From Pseudarthrobacter oxydans (GTDB lineage Bacteria > Actinomycetota > Actinomycetes > Actinomycetales > Micrococcaceae), in the NCBI RefSeq assembly GCF_034258515.1, contig NZ_CP139438.1, forward strand, positions 3,472,001-3,536,000: a DNA stretch of 64,000 nt. The letters run 5' to 3'. The notes beneath the pieces are model-generated. The model did no database searches, was not told the DNA's origin, and was given only the letters and a program-made list of their open reading frames with translations. Each line of letters opens with the position of its first letter. The stretch's first letter is position 1. Shown in pieces: positions 24,780-33,814 of this stretch. The position numbers and the translations under genes were made by a program.

Positions 24780-24926
24780 ATGGCAACCTCGCACTTCCAG
24801 CAGTTCCTTGACCACGCCGCGGTTTTCGATCCGTCCAGCGACGGCTGCCCGGGCCCCCGGCTGCCTCTACAGCGACCCCGCTGTCACGTGATGCCGCCCG
24901 GGCGGAGCCAGGAGGTGGCGGAGTGA
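24780..24926 (+). CDS. Possible 48-aa leader ORF overlapping GAF-ANTAR gene
   Basis: A 48-codon frame from ATG 24780 whose TGA stop (24924-24926) overlaps the GTG start (24923) of the next gene, as in translationally coupled pairs. The first 25 residues (MATSHFQQFLDHAAVFDPS...) look protein-like; the end is less convincing and the upstream ribosome site is poor. It may be a leader peptide or simply chance. Confidence 0.3.
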   Translation: MATSHFQQFLDHAAVFDPSSDGCPGPRLPLQRPRCHVMPPGRSQEVAE

Positions 24927-25624
24927 GCCGCCTTCCCCTCGACGACCTGACCGCGGCTGTGGCGCGCATCCGCGGGTTGCTCTTGAGCCAGGAGAAGGCT
25001 GACAGGGCGGTCGGCCTGCTGGCCCAGGCGATCAAGGAAACCATGCCGGGCGCACCCGGAACAGGGGCCTCGCTCCTGGATCCGGGCGGCGGGCTGATCA
25101 GCAGCGGCTCCACGGATGCCGTGGTGAGGCAGGCCGACGCCGCGCAGTACGAACTGCGTGAGGGCCCGTGCCTCATGGCGTGGGCAGCGGAAGAAGTGGT
25201 CATCGTGCACGACGTCCACACGGACGGGCGGTGGCCCCGCTGGGCGTCGGCCGTTGCCGGGCTGCCCGTCCGCTCCGTGGCCAGCGCGCCGCTGCTGGCA
25301 GGAAAGGATTCGATCGGAGCCTTGAAAATCTATTCAGCCCTGCCCGGGCAGTATGACGAAGACCGCGGCCGCACCCTGGCCCTGTTCGCCGGAGCAGCGG
25401 CGACTCTTGTGGCCCACGTCCAAGGCAGCGAGGCGCCGCTTCGGATGTCCGAACAGCTCAAAGCCACGTTGGCCAGCCGGGACACCATCAACCGCGCCTG
25501 CGGGGTGCTGATGGAACGCCACGGCATCACCCATGACCAGGCACTCCAACAGCTGATCCAGGACGCTCGGGCGGCCGGTGCCTCTTTGGTGCAGGTCAGT
25601 GGAAAGCTGGTCGAGCGAGTATGA
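24923..25624 (+). CDS. GAF-ANTAR sensor/antiterminator protein
   Basis: A 233-residue two-domain regulator. A GAF sensor domain spans about residues 20-160 (REGPCLMAWAAEE...IVHDVHTDGRWPRW). A C-terminal ANTAR RNA-binding domain spans about 172-230 (LKATLASRDTINRACGVLME followed by RHGITHDQALQQLIQDA). ANTAR proteins bind paired hairpins in nascent RNA and prevent termination. GGAGG (24911-24915) lies 7 nt before the GTG. No ANTAR target hairpin pair was identified nearby. Confidence 0.9.
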   Translation: MSRLPLDDLTAAVARIRGLLLSQEKADRAVGLLAQAIKETMPGAPGTGASLLDPGGGLISSGSTDAVVRQADAAQYELREGPCLMAWAAEEVVIVHDVHTDGRWPRWASAVAGLPVRSVASAPLLAGKDSIGALKIYSALPGQYDEDRGRTLALFAGAAATLVAHVQGSEAPLRMSEQLKATLASRDTINRACGVLMERHGITHDQALQQLIQDARAAGASLVQVSGKLVERV

Positions 25625-25765
25625 GGTCCAGGCATACCGGGGGGCCTTCTTTCCCTCCCGTCCACCGAGCCCGACCTGCCGGCCGGGGCGGCGAATGAGC
25701 TGATCCGCGGGGCTCCCCGGAGTGACAACCGTCCCCCGCCAGGCAAGTCCGCGCGTCGCGTACCG

Positions 25766-27742
25766 TCACCCGACATGGACCCAGGGGCGCCTGGTGACGT
25801 CCGGAACGGCTTCCCGCAGCACTTCCCTCGTGACTGTAGCGATTTCGCCTTCCCCGAGAAACAGGAACCGCAGAAGGTTGGTGATCGGGTTGCCCTCCGT
25901 CCAGCGGAAGTAGATGTGCGGCATCAGCCCGGTGACGTCCCTGATGTGGAGCAGGACGGAGGCGATGGTGTTCGGGACCACGGGCCCGTGGACTTCGAGG
26001 ACGTTGTAGCCGTGGCGGGTCACACCGCGGACAAACAGTTCCGTTTCGAAATCGGAGGAGTCATCGACGATCACTTCAAGGAACAGCGGCTCGTGTTCGA
26101 CGGGCAGGTGGCTGACGTCGATGGCTGAGGCGAGCTTGTGCCGGTATGCCTCTGCGGATTTCCGCAGAGGCTCGTGGGCGATGATGGCGATGGGGCCTTC
26201 GAGGGTGCTGGACATGAATTCCAGGGCCTGCTGGTCCAGGTGGACACGGGTTGCGTGCAGCTCAAAGGAGCGCCCGACGCGGGACAGCAGGGAAATCACG
26301 ATGGTGCCGAGAACGAAAACCCCGGCGATTCTGGTGCCCTCGGGGCGTTCGAAGACGTTTGCAATGGTGGTGTAGGTGAAAACCAGGGCGATTGCGCCGA
26401 ACCCGAGGGCGCGTCCCCGGTGGCCCCCTCGCTGCGCGGACAGCGTGACGGCGACCGCTGCGGAGGTCATGAGCACCAGGACGCCGGTTGCGTACGCGCC
26501 GCCCTGCGCGTCGACGTCGGCGTCAAAGAGGTAAGTGATGAGGAAGCTGACAAGGGTGAACACGAGCACAAGCGGGCGCACGGCCCTGGCCCACCCCGGG
26601 GCCATGCCGTAACGGGGAAGGTACCGGGGAACCAGGTTCAACAGGCCTGCCATGGCGGAGGCGCCGGCAAACCACAGGATGGCGATGGTGCTGATGTCGT
26701 AGATGCTCCCGAAGCCGACGCCGAGGTATTCATGGGCAAGGTAGGCCAAGGCACGCCCGTTCGCCTGGCCGCCGGGCTGGAATTCCTGCTCCGGAATCAG
26801 GACGACGGTGATGAAGCTGGTGGCGATGAGGAACCCGCTCATGATCGCCGCGGCACCGGTAAGCATCCGCCGCGTTCCCTTGATACGGCCCGCAGGATGT
26901 TCTTCGGTGTCGTTCTCGTCGCCCCTGACCTGGGGCATGACCGCAACGCCGGTTTCGAAGCCGGAAAGCCCCAGCGCCAATTTCGGGAAAACAATCAGGG
27001 CGACTGCCACCGCCATGAGCGGGTCCCCGTGGGAAGTCAGCAGGGTGGCCCACCAGTCGCCGACGACGACCGGTTGGGTGGAGATTTGAACCAGCGAGGC
27101 GCCCACCACCACGGCATTCAAGCCGAGGTACAGGACCACCAGGACCACCGCGACGGCGATGGCTTCCTTGAAACCGCGCAGGAAGACGGCGCCCAGCAAC
27201 GCCAGGAGGAACAGGGTGACAAGGACGTTCTGTCCGTGCAGCCAGTCCGGCACAACCGGGTTCTCAATCAGATGGGCGGTGGCGTCTGCAGCGGAGAGGG
27301 TCATGGTAATCATGAAGTCGGTGGCGGCGAAGCCGAGCAGGACCAGGACCAGGAGCTTGCCGCCCCAGCTGGGCAGCAACCGCTCGAGCATGGCGATGGA
27401 GCCTTCCCCGTGGTGGCTTTCGACGGCGACCCGCCTGTAGACGGGCAGGGCGCCCAGCAACGTCACGGCGACCAGCACCATTGTGGCGACGGGCGAAACG
27501 ACGCCGGCAGCGAGCGCGGCGATGGCAGGCTGGTAGCCAAGGGTGGAGAAATAGTCGACACCCGTCAGGCACATGACCTGCCACCATGGATGGACCTTCC
27601 CGTGGGAGGACGCCGCCACGCCGGGCCCAAGGTGGGTGCCTTTGCTGTCCTGGAGCCCGAACAGAAGCCACAGCCTGAAGGCTTGCATTCCCCTCGGCCG
27701 CGGCGCGGAGGGATCAGCTGGCGGCCTGCTCAACGTGGTCAT
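25766..27742 (-). CDS. APC-superfamily amino acid permease with cytoplasmic C-terminal domain
   Basis: A 658-residue permease. Around twelve helices occupy residues ~40-500; [20 protein letters not shown] is the typical APC first-helix motif and [19 protein letters not shown] lies in the central region. The last ~150 residues (from [18 protein letters not shown]) are a soluble domain with a mixed alpha/beta look, unlike plain amino acid permeases. Substrate unknown. ATG 27742 has GAAGGAAA upstream; the frame extends 59 codons further without support. Confidence 0.8.
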   Translation of the reverse strand: MTTLSRPPADPSAPRPRGMQAFRLWLLFGLQDSKGTHLGPGVAASSHGKVHPWWQVMCLTGVDYFSTLGYQPAIAALAAGVVSPVATMVLVAVTLLGALPVYRRVAVESHHGEGSIAMLERLLPSWGGKLLVLVLLGFAATDFMITMTLSAADATAHLIENPVVPDWLHGQNVLVTLFLLALLGAVFLRGFKEAIAVAVVLVVLYLGLNAVVVGASLVQISTQPVVVGDWWATLLTSHGDPLMAVAVALIVFPKLALGLSGFETGVAVMPQVRGDENDTEEHPAGRIKGTRRMLTGAAAIMSGFLIATSFITVVLIPEQEFQPGGQANGRALAYLAHEYLGVGFGSIYDISTIAILWFAGASAMAGLLNLVPRYLPRYGMAPGWARAVRPLVLVFTLVSFLITYLFDADVDAQGGAYATGVLVLMTSAAVAVTLSAQRGGHRGRALGFGAIALVFTYTTIANVFERPEGTRIAGVFVLGTIVISLLSRVGRSFELHATRVHLDQQALEFMSSTLEGPIAIIAHEPLRKSAEAYRHKLASAIDVSHLPVEHEPLFLEVIVDDSSDFETELFVRGVTRHGYNVLEVHGPVVPNTIASVLLHIRDVTGLMPHIYFRWTEGNPITNLLRFLFLGEGEIATVTREVLREAVPDVTRRPWVHVG

Positions 27743-27978
27743 GGCATTTCCTTCCACGCTGCCACTGCACTGGTTCATGCCGAAGCTAGCACCGGGCAAA
27801 AGCGGCGGAGCCCGGAGGGACCGTTTATTAATGGTTCCTTTACACGCCGCCGGCCAGGCCTCCAGCCGGCACTCGCCCCGGCCCCCGAAGGTCACAGGAA
27901 AAATACTCGATTGAAACAATTCAGCAACCTTGCCACGGCATGCTGTGCATACGGGGACACAACAGCAGGAGGCGCATC

Positions 27979-28203
27979 ATGGAGGCACGTAAAGTTCTCA
28001 CCGGCCAGCTTCGGATCGGCGACCAGATCGAGGCGTGGCACAACGGCAAGCTATTCCACCGCGGGCGGGTGACCGACGTCGTACCCGCCCTGGAACTGTT
28101 CTGGATCCTGGACGCGAGGACGGGCGCGCGGAAGCTGCTGGACCCTGAGGCGCTGGAGATCCGGCATGTGGAGGAGCAGGCCAAGCCGCTGGCCCCGGCC
28201 TGA
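27979..28203 (+). CDS. Small conserved-looking hypothetical protein
   Basis: A 74-residue, predicted beta-rich soluble protein (MEARKVLTGQLRIGDQIEAW...VTDVVPALELFWILD). A strong AGGAGG lies before ATG 27979. No family recognised. A GC hairpin at 28220-28248 follows. Confidence 0.55.
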   Translation: MEARKVLTGQLRIGDQIEAWHNGKLFHRGRVTDVVPALELFWILDARTGARKLLDPEALEIRHVEEQAKPLAPA

Positions 28204-28219
28204 TTTCCGCCCTTTTGAC

Positions 28220-28248
28220 GGTGCCGTCCCGGCCAAAGGGACGGCACC
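28220..28248 (+). terminator. Hairpin after the 27979-28203 gene
   Basis: GGTGCCGTCCC (28220-28230) pairs perfectly with 28238-28248. No T-run follows, but position 16 bp beyond the stop suggests a terminator. Confidence 0.6.
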
Positions 28249-28333
28249 TGCGCGTGCATAGAATGGACCCATTGCGGCACCGCTGCGGCAGTACGGGCGT
28301 CACCCGCCCGCAACCACCACGAAGGAGCACACC

Positions 28334-28597
28334 GTGATCGGATTCATCGTTGCAGGCCTCATCATCGGCGCACTTGCCCGCCTCATCAAGCCGGGCAAGC
28401 AGAACCTGGGCCTGCTGGCCACCCTCCTGCTGGGCCTTGCCGGCTCCGTCATCGGCGGCGTGGTGGCTTCGCTCCTGGGCACCGGGGACATTTTCGAGCT
28501 GAACTTCCTGGGCTTCATCGTGGCCGTCATCGCCTCGGTGCTCCTGGTGGGAACGGCTGAAGCGGTGGCCGGCCGCCGGAGTTCAGTACGCCGCTAA
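28334..28597 (+). CDS. GlsB/YeaQ/YmgE-family membrane protein
   Basis: An 87-residue transglycosylase-associated (GlsB/YeaQ/YmgE) protein with three helices and Gly-rich faces (GFIVAGLIIGALARLIKPGKQ, then LLLGLAGSVIGG). It is a general stress-induced membrane protein in many bacteria. GTG start at 28334 follows GAAGGAG. Confidence 0.85.
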   Translation: MIGFIVAGLIIGALARLIKPGKQNLGLLATLLLGLAGSVIGGVVASLLGTGDIFELNFLGFIVAVIASVLLVGTAEAVAGRRSSVRR

Positions 28598-28616
28598 GGC
28601 CTCCCCACGGCCATAT

Positions 28617-28681
28617 CCAACGCGAGGTCACGCCGTGCCCTGACCGAGCGCTCAATTGGGCGCGAAGTGACGCCTTGCTGG
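28617..28681. repeat. GGTCAC-ended degenerate inverted repeat
   Basis: CCAACGCGAGGTCAC (28617-28631) and GTGACGCCTTGCTGG (28667-28681) are partial inverted repeats. The left arm matches 13 of 15 bases of the perfect element at 44624-44694. It sits between the convergent GlsB-like and nhaA genes. Confidence 0.45.
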
Positions 28682-28683
28682 TG

Positions 28684-30036
28684 TTAGGCCCTGCCCTGGT
28701 ACACGTCCGGGATGCCGTCCTGGTCGGCGTCCACCTTTTCCAGTTCTTCGGCCACCCGGTAGTGCCGGTTCCGGGCCTTCAGCACGGCCGTGGCCAGCAG
28801 GGCGGCGAGCAGGGACGCGGCCAAGATGCCCACCTTGGCGTGGTCGTCCTGCAGGGTGCCCTGCCCAAAGCTCAGCTCGGCCACCAGCAGCGACACCGTG
28901 AAGCCGATGCCGGCCAGGAGTGCCACGCCGAAGACATCGATCCACTTGAACGAGGTGTCCAGCTCCGCCCTGGTGGCCTTGGTCAGGACCCACGTGGTGC
29001 CCAGGATGCCGATCGGTTTGCCCAGCACAAGCGCCGCGATGATGCCCAGGGCCACCGGGTCCGCGAGCGCTGAAGCCAGTCCTTCCAGGCCGCCCACCGC
29101 CACGCCGGCGGAAAAGAACGCGAAGACGGGTACCGCGATGCCCGCAGAAATGGGCCTGAACCGGTGCTCGAAGATTTCCGCCAGGCCTGGCCCTGCCTCC
29201 GGGCCGCCGCCGGCCTGTGACCGGATGACGGGGATGGCGAAGCCCAGCAGGACCCCGGCGACGGTGGCGTGGATGCCTGAGGCATGCACCAGGGCCCAGG
29301 TGACCGCGCCCAGGGGCAGCAGGATAAACCAGGATGCAAGGACCTTGCGGCCGAAGAAGTAGCGGAACTTCTGGGCCAGGAACGCATAGATGGCCAACGG
29401 AATGAGGGCCAGGAGCAGCGGCACGGGCTGCAGGTCGCTGGTGTAGAAGAACGCGATGATGGTGATGGCGATGAGGTCGTCCACCACAGCCAGCGTCAGC
29501 AGGAAGATCCGCAGTGCGCTGGGCAGGTGTGAGCCGATAATGGCCAGCACCGCCACGGCGAAGGCGATGTCCGTGGCCGTGGGGATGGCCCAGCCGCGCA
29601 GGGTTTCAGGACTCGTGAAGTTGATTGCCGCATAGATGAGCGCCGGAACCAGCACGCCGCCCGCGGCTGCGGTAACAGGAACTATCGACTTGCTGATCTG
29701 GCGAAGATCCCCGGCAACGAACTCGCGTTTGAGCTCCAGGCCCACCAGGAAGAAGAAGATGGCCAGCAGTCCGTCCGCTGCCCAGGCGCCGAGGCTGAGG
29801 TCAAGGTGCCAGGGCTCGTAGCCCACCTTGAAATCGCGGAGGGCAAAGTAGCTGTCCGACGCCGGCGAGTTGGCCCAGAGGAGGGCGATGAGCGCAGCGG
29901 AGACCAGCAGGGCCCCGCCCACTGTTTCCTTGCGGAGAATCTCCCCGATCCGGAGCGCCTCCGCGTAGCTGCCGCGGGAAAAGACCGCGGGCTTCCGTGG
30001 CGGAGAAGGGGGCGTAATCGGCGAGGGATGGTTCAT
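28684..30036 (-). CDS. nhaA: Na+/H+ antiporter NhaA
   Basis: A 450-residue NhaA antiporter exporting Na+/Li+ for H+. The family stretch [19 protein letters not shown], the [37 protein letters not shown] region with the paired Asp residues of the ion-binding site, and about twelve helices are seen. The C-terminus has an extra ~50 residue charged tail. Start ATG 30036 has GGGAG upstream; one five codons earlier is also open. Confidence 0.95.
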   Translation of the reverse strand: MNHPSPITPPSPPRKPAVFSRGSYAEALRIGEILRKETVGGALLVSAALIALLWANSPASDSYFALRDFKVGYEPWHLDLSLGAWAADGLLAIFFFLVGLELKREFVAGDLRQISKSIVPVTAAAGGVLVPALIYAAINFTSPETLRGWAIPTATDIAFAVAVLAIIGSHLPSALRIFLLTLAVVDDLIAITIIAFFYTSDLQPVPLLLALIPLAIYAFLAQKFRYFFGRKVLASWFILLPLGAVTWALVHASGIHATVAGVLLGFAIPVIRSQAGGGPEAGPGLAEIFEHRFRPISAGIAVPVFAFFSAGVAVGGLEGLASALADPVALGIIAALVLGKPIGILGTTWVLTKATRAELDTSFKWIDVFGVALLAGIGFTVSLLVAELSFGQGTLQDDHAKVGILAASLLAALLATAVLKARNRHYRVAEELEKVDADQDGIPDVYQGRA

Positions 30037-30224
30037 AGGGGCTCCCGGCATCTGGGTTCGACAAAATCATGCCGACCAGACTTCCCGGCGCACCTTTGTC
30101 CATCCTACAGGGGCTGCACTGTGCGCCATTTCACTTTTTTCCCATCCGAAACAGGAGCGGCGCCGAATCACTCCTGTCCCTCAACTGGGACAACCATGTC
30201 ACTTGTATGAGGAGATGCTTTCCG

Positions 30225-31001
30225 ATGAACAAGACACTTCGTTACCTCGCTGTTCCCACCCTCGCTCTGGGGGCCCTTGCCCTTTCCGGAGCCCCAGCCA
30301 TGGCCCAGGACGGCGCTAACCATTACCAGTCCACCCTGGGCCAGATCAACGGCAGCGCAGGCTCGGGCAGCATCACCCTTGATGTCACTGGCAACCAGGC
30401 CCACGTTGTCCTCAAGGTTTCGGGCCTGCCCGCCACCTTCATGGATGCCCCGTACCCGCACGTTCAGCACATCCATGGCGGAGCCCAGGGAACCTGCCCG
30501 GGCCCTTCTGCCGACAAGGACGGCGACCAGGTCATCTCCACCACCGAGGGCGCCCCGTCCTACGGCGGCATCGTCACCACCCTTTCCACCAGCGGCGACA
30601 CCAGCCCCGCCGCAGGCCTTGACCTGAAGGTCGGCGGCCAGGGCGCCGCATACACCGTCGACCGCACGTTTGAACTGAATGCCGAGACCAAGGCGGCTCT
30701 CCAGGCAGGCACCGCCGTGGTGGTGGTCCACGGCCTTGACCCCGCAACCCTCAGCGCAGCCGGCCAGGCGGCAAAGAGCGACCTCGCACCCACCCTCCCG
30801 CTGGCTGCCACGTCCCCGGCCCTGTGCGGGACCCTGGTGGCCGGACAGATGAAGATGCCGTCAGGCGGCGCTGACACCGGCATTCCCCAGGAAACCGGCA
30901 CCGGCACCGCAGCCCTCGCGGCGGGCGGTGGCCTCGCCCTGGCTGCCCTCGCCGGCGGCGCCTACGTGGCACGCCGCCGCAACTCCGGATCAGCCGCGTA
31001 A
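30225..31001 (+). CDS. Secreted, probably sortase-anchored surface protein (CHRD-like)
   Basis: A 258-residue exported protein. The signal peptide is residues 1-27 (cleavage after AMA). The body repeats short beta strands (SGSITLDVTGNQAHVVLKVSG, HVQHIHGG) reminiscent of CHRD-type domains. The C-terminus has a cell-wall-sorting layout: IPQETG, a glycine/alanine-rich hydrophobic stretch and an ARRRN tail. The motif is not a canonical LPXTG. A class F sortase gene begins 22 bp downstream and is the likely partner. GAGGAG precedes the ATG. Confidence 0.75.
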   Translation: MNKTLRYLAVPTLALGALALSGAPAMAQDGANHYQSTLGQINGSAGSGSITLDVTGNQAHVVLKVSGLPATFMDAPYPHVQHIHGGAQGTCPGPSADKDGDQVISTTEGAPSYGGIVTTLSTSGDTSPAAGLDLKVGGQGAAYTVDRTFELNAETKAALQAGTAVVVVHGLDPATLSAAGQAAKSDLAPTLPLAATSPALCGTLVAGQMKMPSGGADTGIPQETGTGTAALAAGGGLALAALAGGAYVARRRNSGSAA

Positions 31002-31022
31002 CTACAGGCTGACTGGATCACC

Positions 31023-31709
31023 GTGACTGACACGAATTCCGGCCGCCGCGGGGGCGTTGGGGCCTCCACGGCGGCCGGGCTTCTGCTCGCCTTGGCCCTG
31101 GGCGGCTGCGGCTCCGGCATGACCGGAACGTCCGACGCCGGCGCCCCACCTTCCGCGGCCGTCGACTCTCCCCCGCCCGCCCCGGCTGCAGCGGCACCTT
31201 CCGTGTCCACCCCCGCAGCGGCCGTGCCTCCTGCCGCAGGACCTGCGGCCCTGGCCCGGTCCGAGCCGGTTACCCTGGAAATACCTGCCATCGGAGTGCG
31301 GACCGACCTCCTGAAACTCGGCCTGCGGGAGAACGGATCACTTGAGGTCCCCCAGGACAGCGGGAACGGTGCCCCGGCCAGCTGGTACAACGGATCCCCC
31401 ACCCCTGGCGAACGCGGACCATCCGTCATTCTGGGCCACGTCAACTCGCCCAACGGACGCGGCGGCGTCTTCGCGGACCTCCGCAAGCTGGTCCCCGGGA
31501 TGGACATCGCCGTTTCCCGCGCTGACGGCAGCACGGCCGTCTTCACCTCTGACCGCGGTGCGCTCTACGGCAAGGACAGCTTCCCCACGCTGGAGGTCTA
31601 CGGAAACACCTCCGGCCCCGAACTGCGGCTGATCACCTGCGATGGCTACGATCCCGCCACCGGGCTCTTCGACGACAACTACGTGATCTATGCCAAGCTC
31701 AAAGCCTGA
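31023..31709 (+). CDS. Class F sortase with lipoprotein signal
   Basis: A 228-residue sortase (transpeptidase that cleaves a sorting motif and attaches proteins to the cell wall). The N-terminus carries a lipobox (LALALGGC), then a Pro/Ala/Ser-rich linker to residue ~75. The catalytic domain follows, with VILGHVNS (His) and LRLITCDGY (Cys). The segment where an Arg is usually found (DPATGLFDDNYVIYA) shows none, so the third catalytic residue is uncertain. GTG 31023 lies 22 bp after the surface protein gene, indicating an operon. Confidence 0.85.
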   Translation: MTDTNSGRRGGVGASTAAGLLLALALGGCGSGMTGTSDAGAPPSAAVDSPPPAPAAAAPSVSTPAAAVPPAAGPAALARSEPVTLEIPAIGVRTDLLKLGLRENGSLEVPQDSGNGAPASWYNGSPTPGERGPSVILGHVNSPNGRGGVFADLRKLVPGMDIAVSRADGSTAVFTSDRGALYGKDSFPTLEVYGNTSGPELRLITCDGYDPATGLFDDNYVIYAKLKA

Positions 31710-31778
31710 CCCGCGTCCAGGCAAACACCCACCTACGGCCGTAGGATCCGGAACGGATGCGGCCAGGACGGAAGAGCC

Positions 31779-32435
31779 ATGACTAAACGCTTCCCACTGT
31801 TCGCCGCCCTGGCACTCTCGTCCCTGCTGCTCGCAGGCTGCGCGGCGGCGGCGGGGTCGACGGAAGCCGGGGCGGGAGCGCCGTCGTCGAACACCCCTGC
31901 CCCCGCCGCCGCGCCATCGGGTGCCTCGCCCTCGCCTCAGCAGGACGGCCACGCCGGGCACCACGGCGGCGGCCCCGCGTCCCCGCGGGACGCCAGCAGG
32001 GGACCCAGCGAGGCAGCAAGGATGGTGTGCGGGGACCAGCCGATGGACCGGCTCACCGCGATCCTTGACCTTGGGGATGACCCCCATACTGTCGAAACAT
32101 GGGCGGACAGCACCTTCACGTGCATCTACCACCTGGACGACGGCGCCCTGGAAATCTCCGTCAGGGAGGCGCCGGACCAGGCGGCGGCGCTGACGTACTT
32201 CGACGCCATGCAAGCCCTTGCGGTCGGCGCCGTGCCCATTGATGGACTGGCCAACCTCGGTTTTCCTGCCTACGAGACCGCTGACGGCTCAGCAGTGTTC
32301 CAGAAGGACAACTTCGTGCTGCAGGTGGACGCATCAGGCCTGCCGGGAACCGTGGGTCCGGATGCCGTCAGCCGCAACGCCCTGGCCTACCAGCTGTCCA
32401 CCACCATCCTGGCGTGCTGGGTGGAGCACCACTAG
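31779..32435 (+). CDS. Hypothetical lipoprotein
   Basis: A 218-residue protein with lipobox LLLAGC (cysteine 21), a Pro/Ala/Ser linker with HAGHH, and a globular domain from about residue 80 with three cysteines (VCGDQPMD, FTCIYHL and a C-terminal ACWVEHH). Co-directional and 69 bp after the sortase gene. No family recognised. Confidence 0.65.
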   Translation: MTKRFPLFAALALSSLLLAGCAAAAGSTEAGAGAPSSNTPAPAAAPSGASPSPQQDGHAGHHGGGPASPRDASRGPSEAARMVCGDQPMDRLTAILDLGDDPHTVETWADSTFTCIYHLDDGALEISVREAPDQAAALTYFDAMQALAVGAVPIDGLANLGFPAYETADGSAVFQKDNFVLQVDASGLPGTVGPDAVSRNALAYQLSTTILACWVEHH

Positions 32436-32480
32436 CGGCGCGCGCTTTATCCCAGCGGGCCGCGTGTCCCGGGAAACCTG

Positions 32481-33149
32481 CTAGCCGGCCTGCTGGCGAA
32501 CCGGTCTCCGCTGCCCGTCCATCGCAATGGCCTTTACAGCCGTCTCCAGGTAGTTGCGCGATTCCGCGGAGTTGGCCAGCTGCACGAGCTCTGCGGCGAC
32601 CACCACCAGCTTCACGTTCCGGTGGCTGCTGGTGCTGACCAGCATTTGGAAGGCATCCTCCGACCCCATCTTCAGCTGGCCCATGAGGATGCCGCGTGCC
32701 TGGTCAATCACCGTGCGGGTGGAGGTCGCCCCAACCACCGCTTCCCGCGCCGTCTGCTCGGTTTCGCGCTGGAGCGTCGCGGTGAGGTCGATCATCACCC
32801 CTTCCAGGGCTGTGACCCGGCCGTCGTCCACAATCCCGTCGCCGGAGGTCAGAACACGCCGGGTCCGCCCCTGGGCATCGATAACGCGGTGGTACATGCA
32901 GAAGTAGCCGCCGGTCCGGACAACCTGCGCAACAATCTCCTCGCACCGGGGCCTGTCCTCGGGATGCTTGTGGGAGAACAGCAGCTCGAGGGTGGGCACA
33001 ACTTCGCCCCGCCGGTATCCGTGCAGCTGGAACATGCCCTCGGACCAGCGGATCTTCCCCGACCCTAGATCCACATGGAACGTTCCGGCACCGCAGGGGC
33101 TGTCCCCCAGTGCGCTTGAGTAGGTGTAAGGGCCACGGAGTTCCGTCAC
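32481..33149 (-). CDS. PAS-ANTAR regulator
   Basis: A 222-residue protein. A PAS fold covers about residues 18-125 (FHVDLGSGKIRWSEGMFQLHGY, HPEDRPRCEEIV). A C-terminal ANTAR domain follows (about 135-200; TSTRTVIDQARGILMGQLKMGSEDAFQML). It probably senses a signal and controls antitermination on a target RNA. GTG 33149 with an AGGGGGG upstream is favoured over upstream starts lying in low-complexity sequence. Confidence 0.8.
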   Translation of the reverse strand: MTELRGPYTYSSALGDSPCGAGTFHVDLGSGKIRWSEGMFQLHGYRRGEVVPTLELLFSHKHPEDRPRCEEIVAQVVRTGGYFCMYHRVIDAQGRTRRVLTSGDGIVDDGRVTALEGVMIDLTATLQRETEQTAREAVVGATSTRTVIDQARGILMGQLKMGSEDAFQMLVSTSSHRNVKLVVVAAELVQLANSAESRNYLETAVKAIAMDGQRRPVRQQAG

Positions 33150-33284
33150 GGGCCACCCCCCCTTGTAGCAGTCGTCCGCGGGCCGTCGGCACGCACTGCT
33201 CCAAGTATTGCCGCCCGGAGACGCGCCGGATAGTGCCCATAGCCCCTTTCCCCCGGCCGGGGAACAGGCAAAGAGCTTGACCGC

Positions 33285-33303
33285 TATACCCCCTAGGGGT
33301 ATA
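33285..33303. promoter_or_regulatory. CsoR-type copper operator
   Basis: TATACCCCCTAGGGGTATA is a near-perfect palindrome of the TACCCxxxxGGGGTA type bound by Cu(I)-responsive CsoR repressors. It lies 123 bp upstream of the HMA copper chaperone gene and should control the copper operon. No csoR gene is in this window. Confidence 0.85.
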
Positions 33304-33425
33304 TTCAAGGTGTTGTCAGTGAAGTGGTATGTCCCGGCCGGTGCCCGCACCGCCATCACAGCCGTTCAACCCCAGCACCCTGCTACTCCAGCAAGGAATC
33401 ATCCTTCACAAGGAATGGAACTGAC

Positions 33426-33761
33426 ATGTTTGACATTGAAAACCGGACCGCGCTCCCCCTGGCCTCCAGTGCCGGCTGCAGCTGCTGCTCCCCTGCCGCA
33501 CACGCACACAAGGCGCCAGCCGCCGTCGTAATTTCCGACGCCGGCACAGGCTCCCGGCGGACGTTCGCCGTTGAGGGCCTCACCTGCGGCCACTGCGTCC
33601 AGACCGTCGAGAAGGCCGTCTCCGCCCTTGACGGCGTTGAATCGGCATCCGTTGACCTCGTACCGGGCGGCCGTTCCGGCCTCACCGTGACGGGCACCGT
33701 TTCGGACACGGCGGTCCGGCAGGCCGTCACCTCGGCCGGGTACTCCCTGGCTTCCAACTGA
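33426..33761 (+). CDS. HMA copper chaperone with Cys-rich N-terminal extension
   Basis: A 111-residue CopZ-like protein. Residues 46-111 form a heavy-metal-associated domain with the GLTCGHC motif (Cys54, Cys57). The additional ~45-residue N-terminal extension carries CSCC (Cys18, 20, 21), AHAHK and looks disordered; it could bind extra Cu(I). It is under the CsoR-type operator and followed by the copper ATPase, to which it would deliver Cu(I). Confidence 0.85.
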   Translation: MFDIENRTALPLASSAGCSCCSPAAHAHKAPAAVVISDAGTGSRRTFAVEGLTCGHCVQTVEKAVSALDGVESASVDLVPGGRSGLTVTGTVSDTAVRQAVTSAGYSLASN

Positions 33762-33814
33762 CATTCCCGCCGGGGCTGATGGCCCCGGCTGCGGCGTCCT
33801 CCAAGGAGGAATAT

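Noticed and set aside
26138..28072. Long frame opposite the APC permease
   Set aside because: Gly/Asp/Gln/His-rich antisense shadow with no domain; the permease on the other strand has clear membrane helices and a ribosome site.
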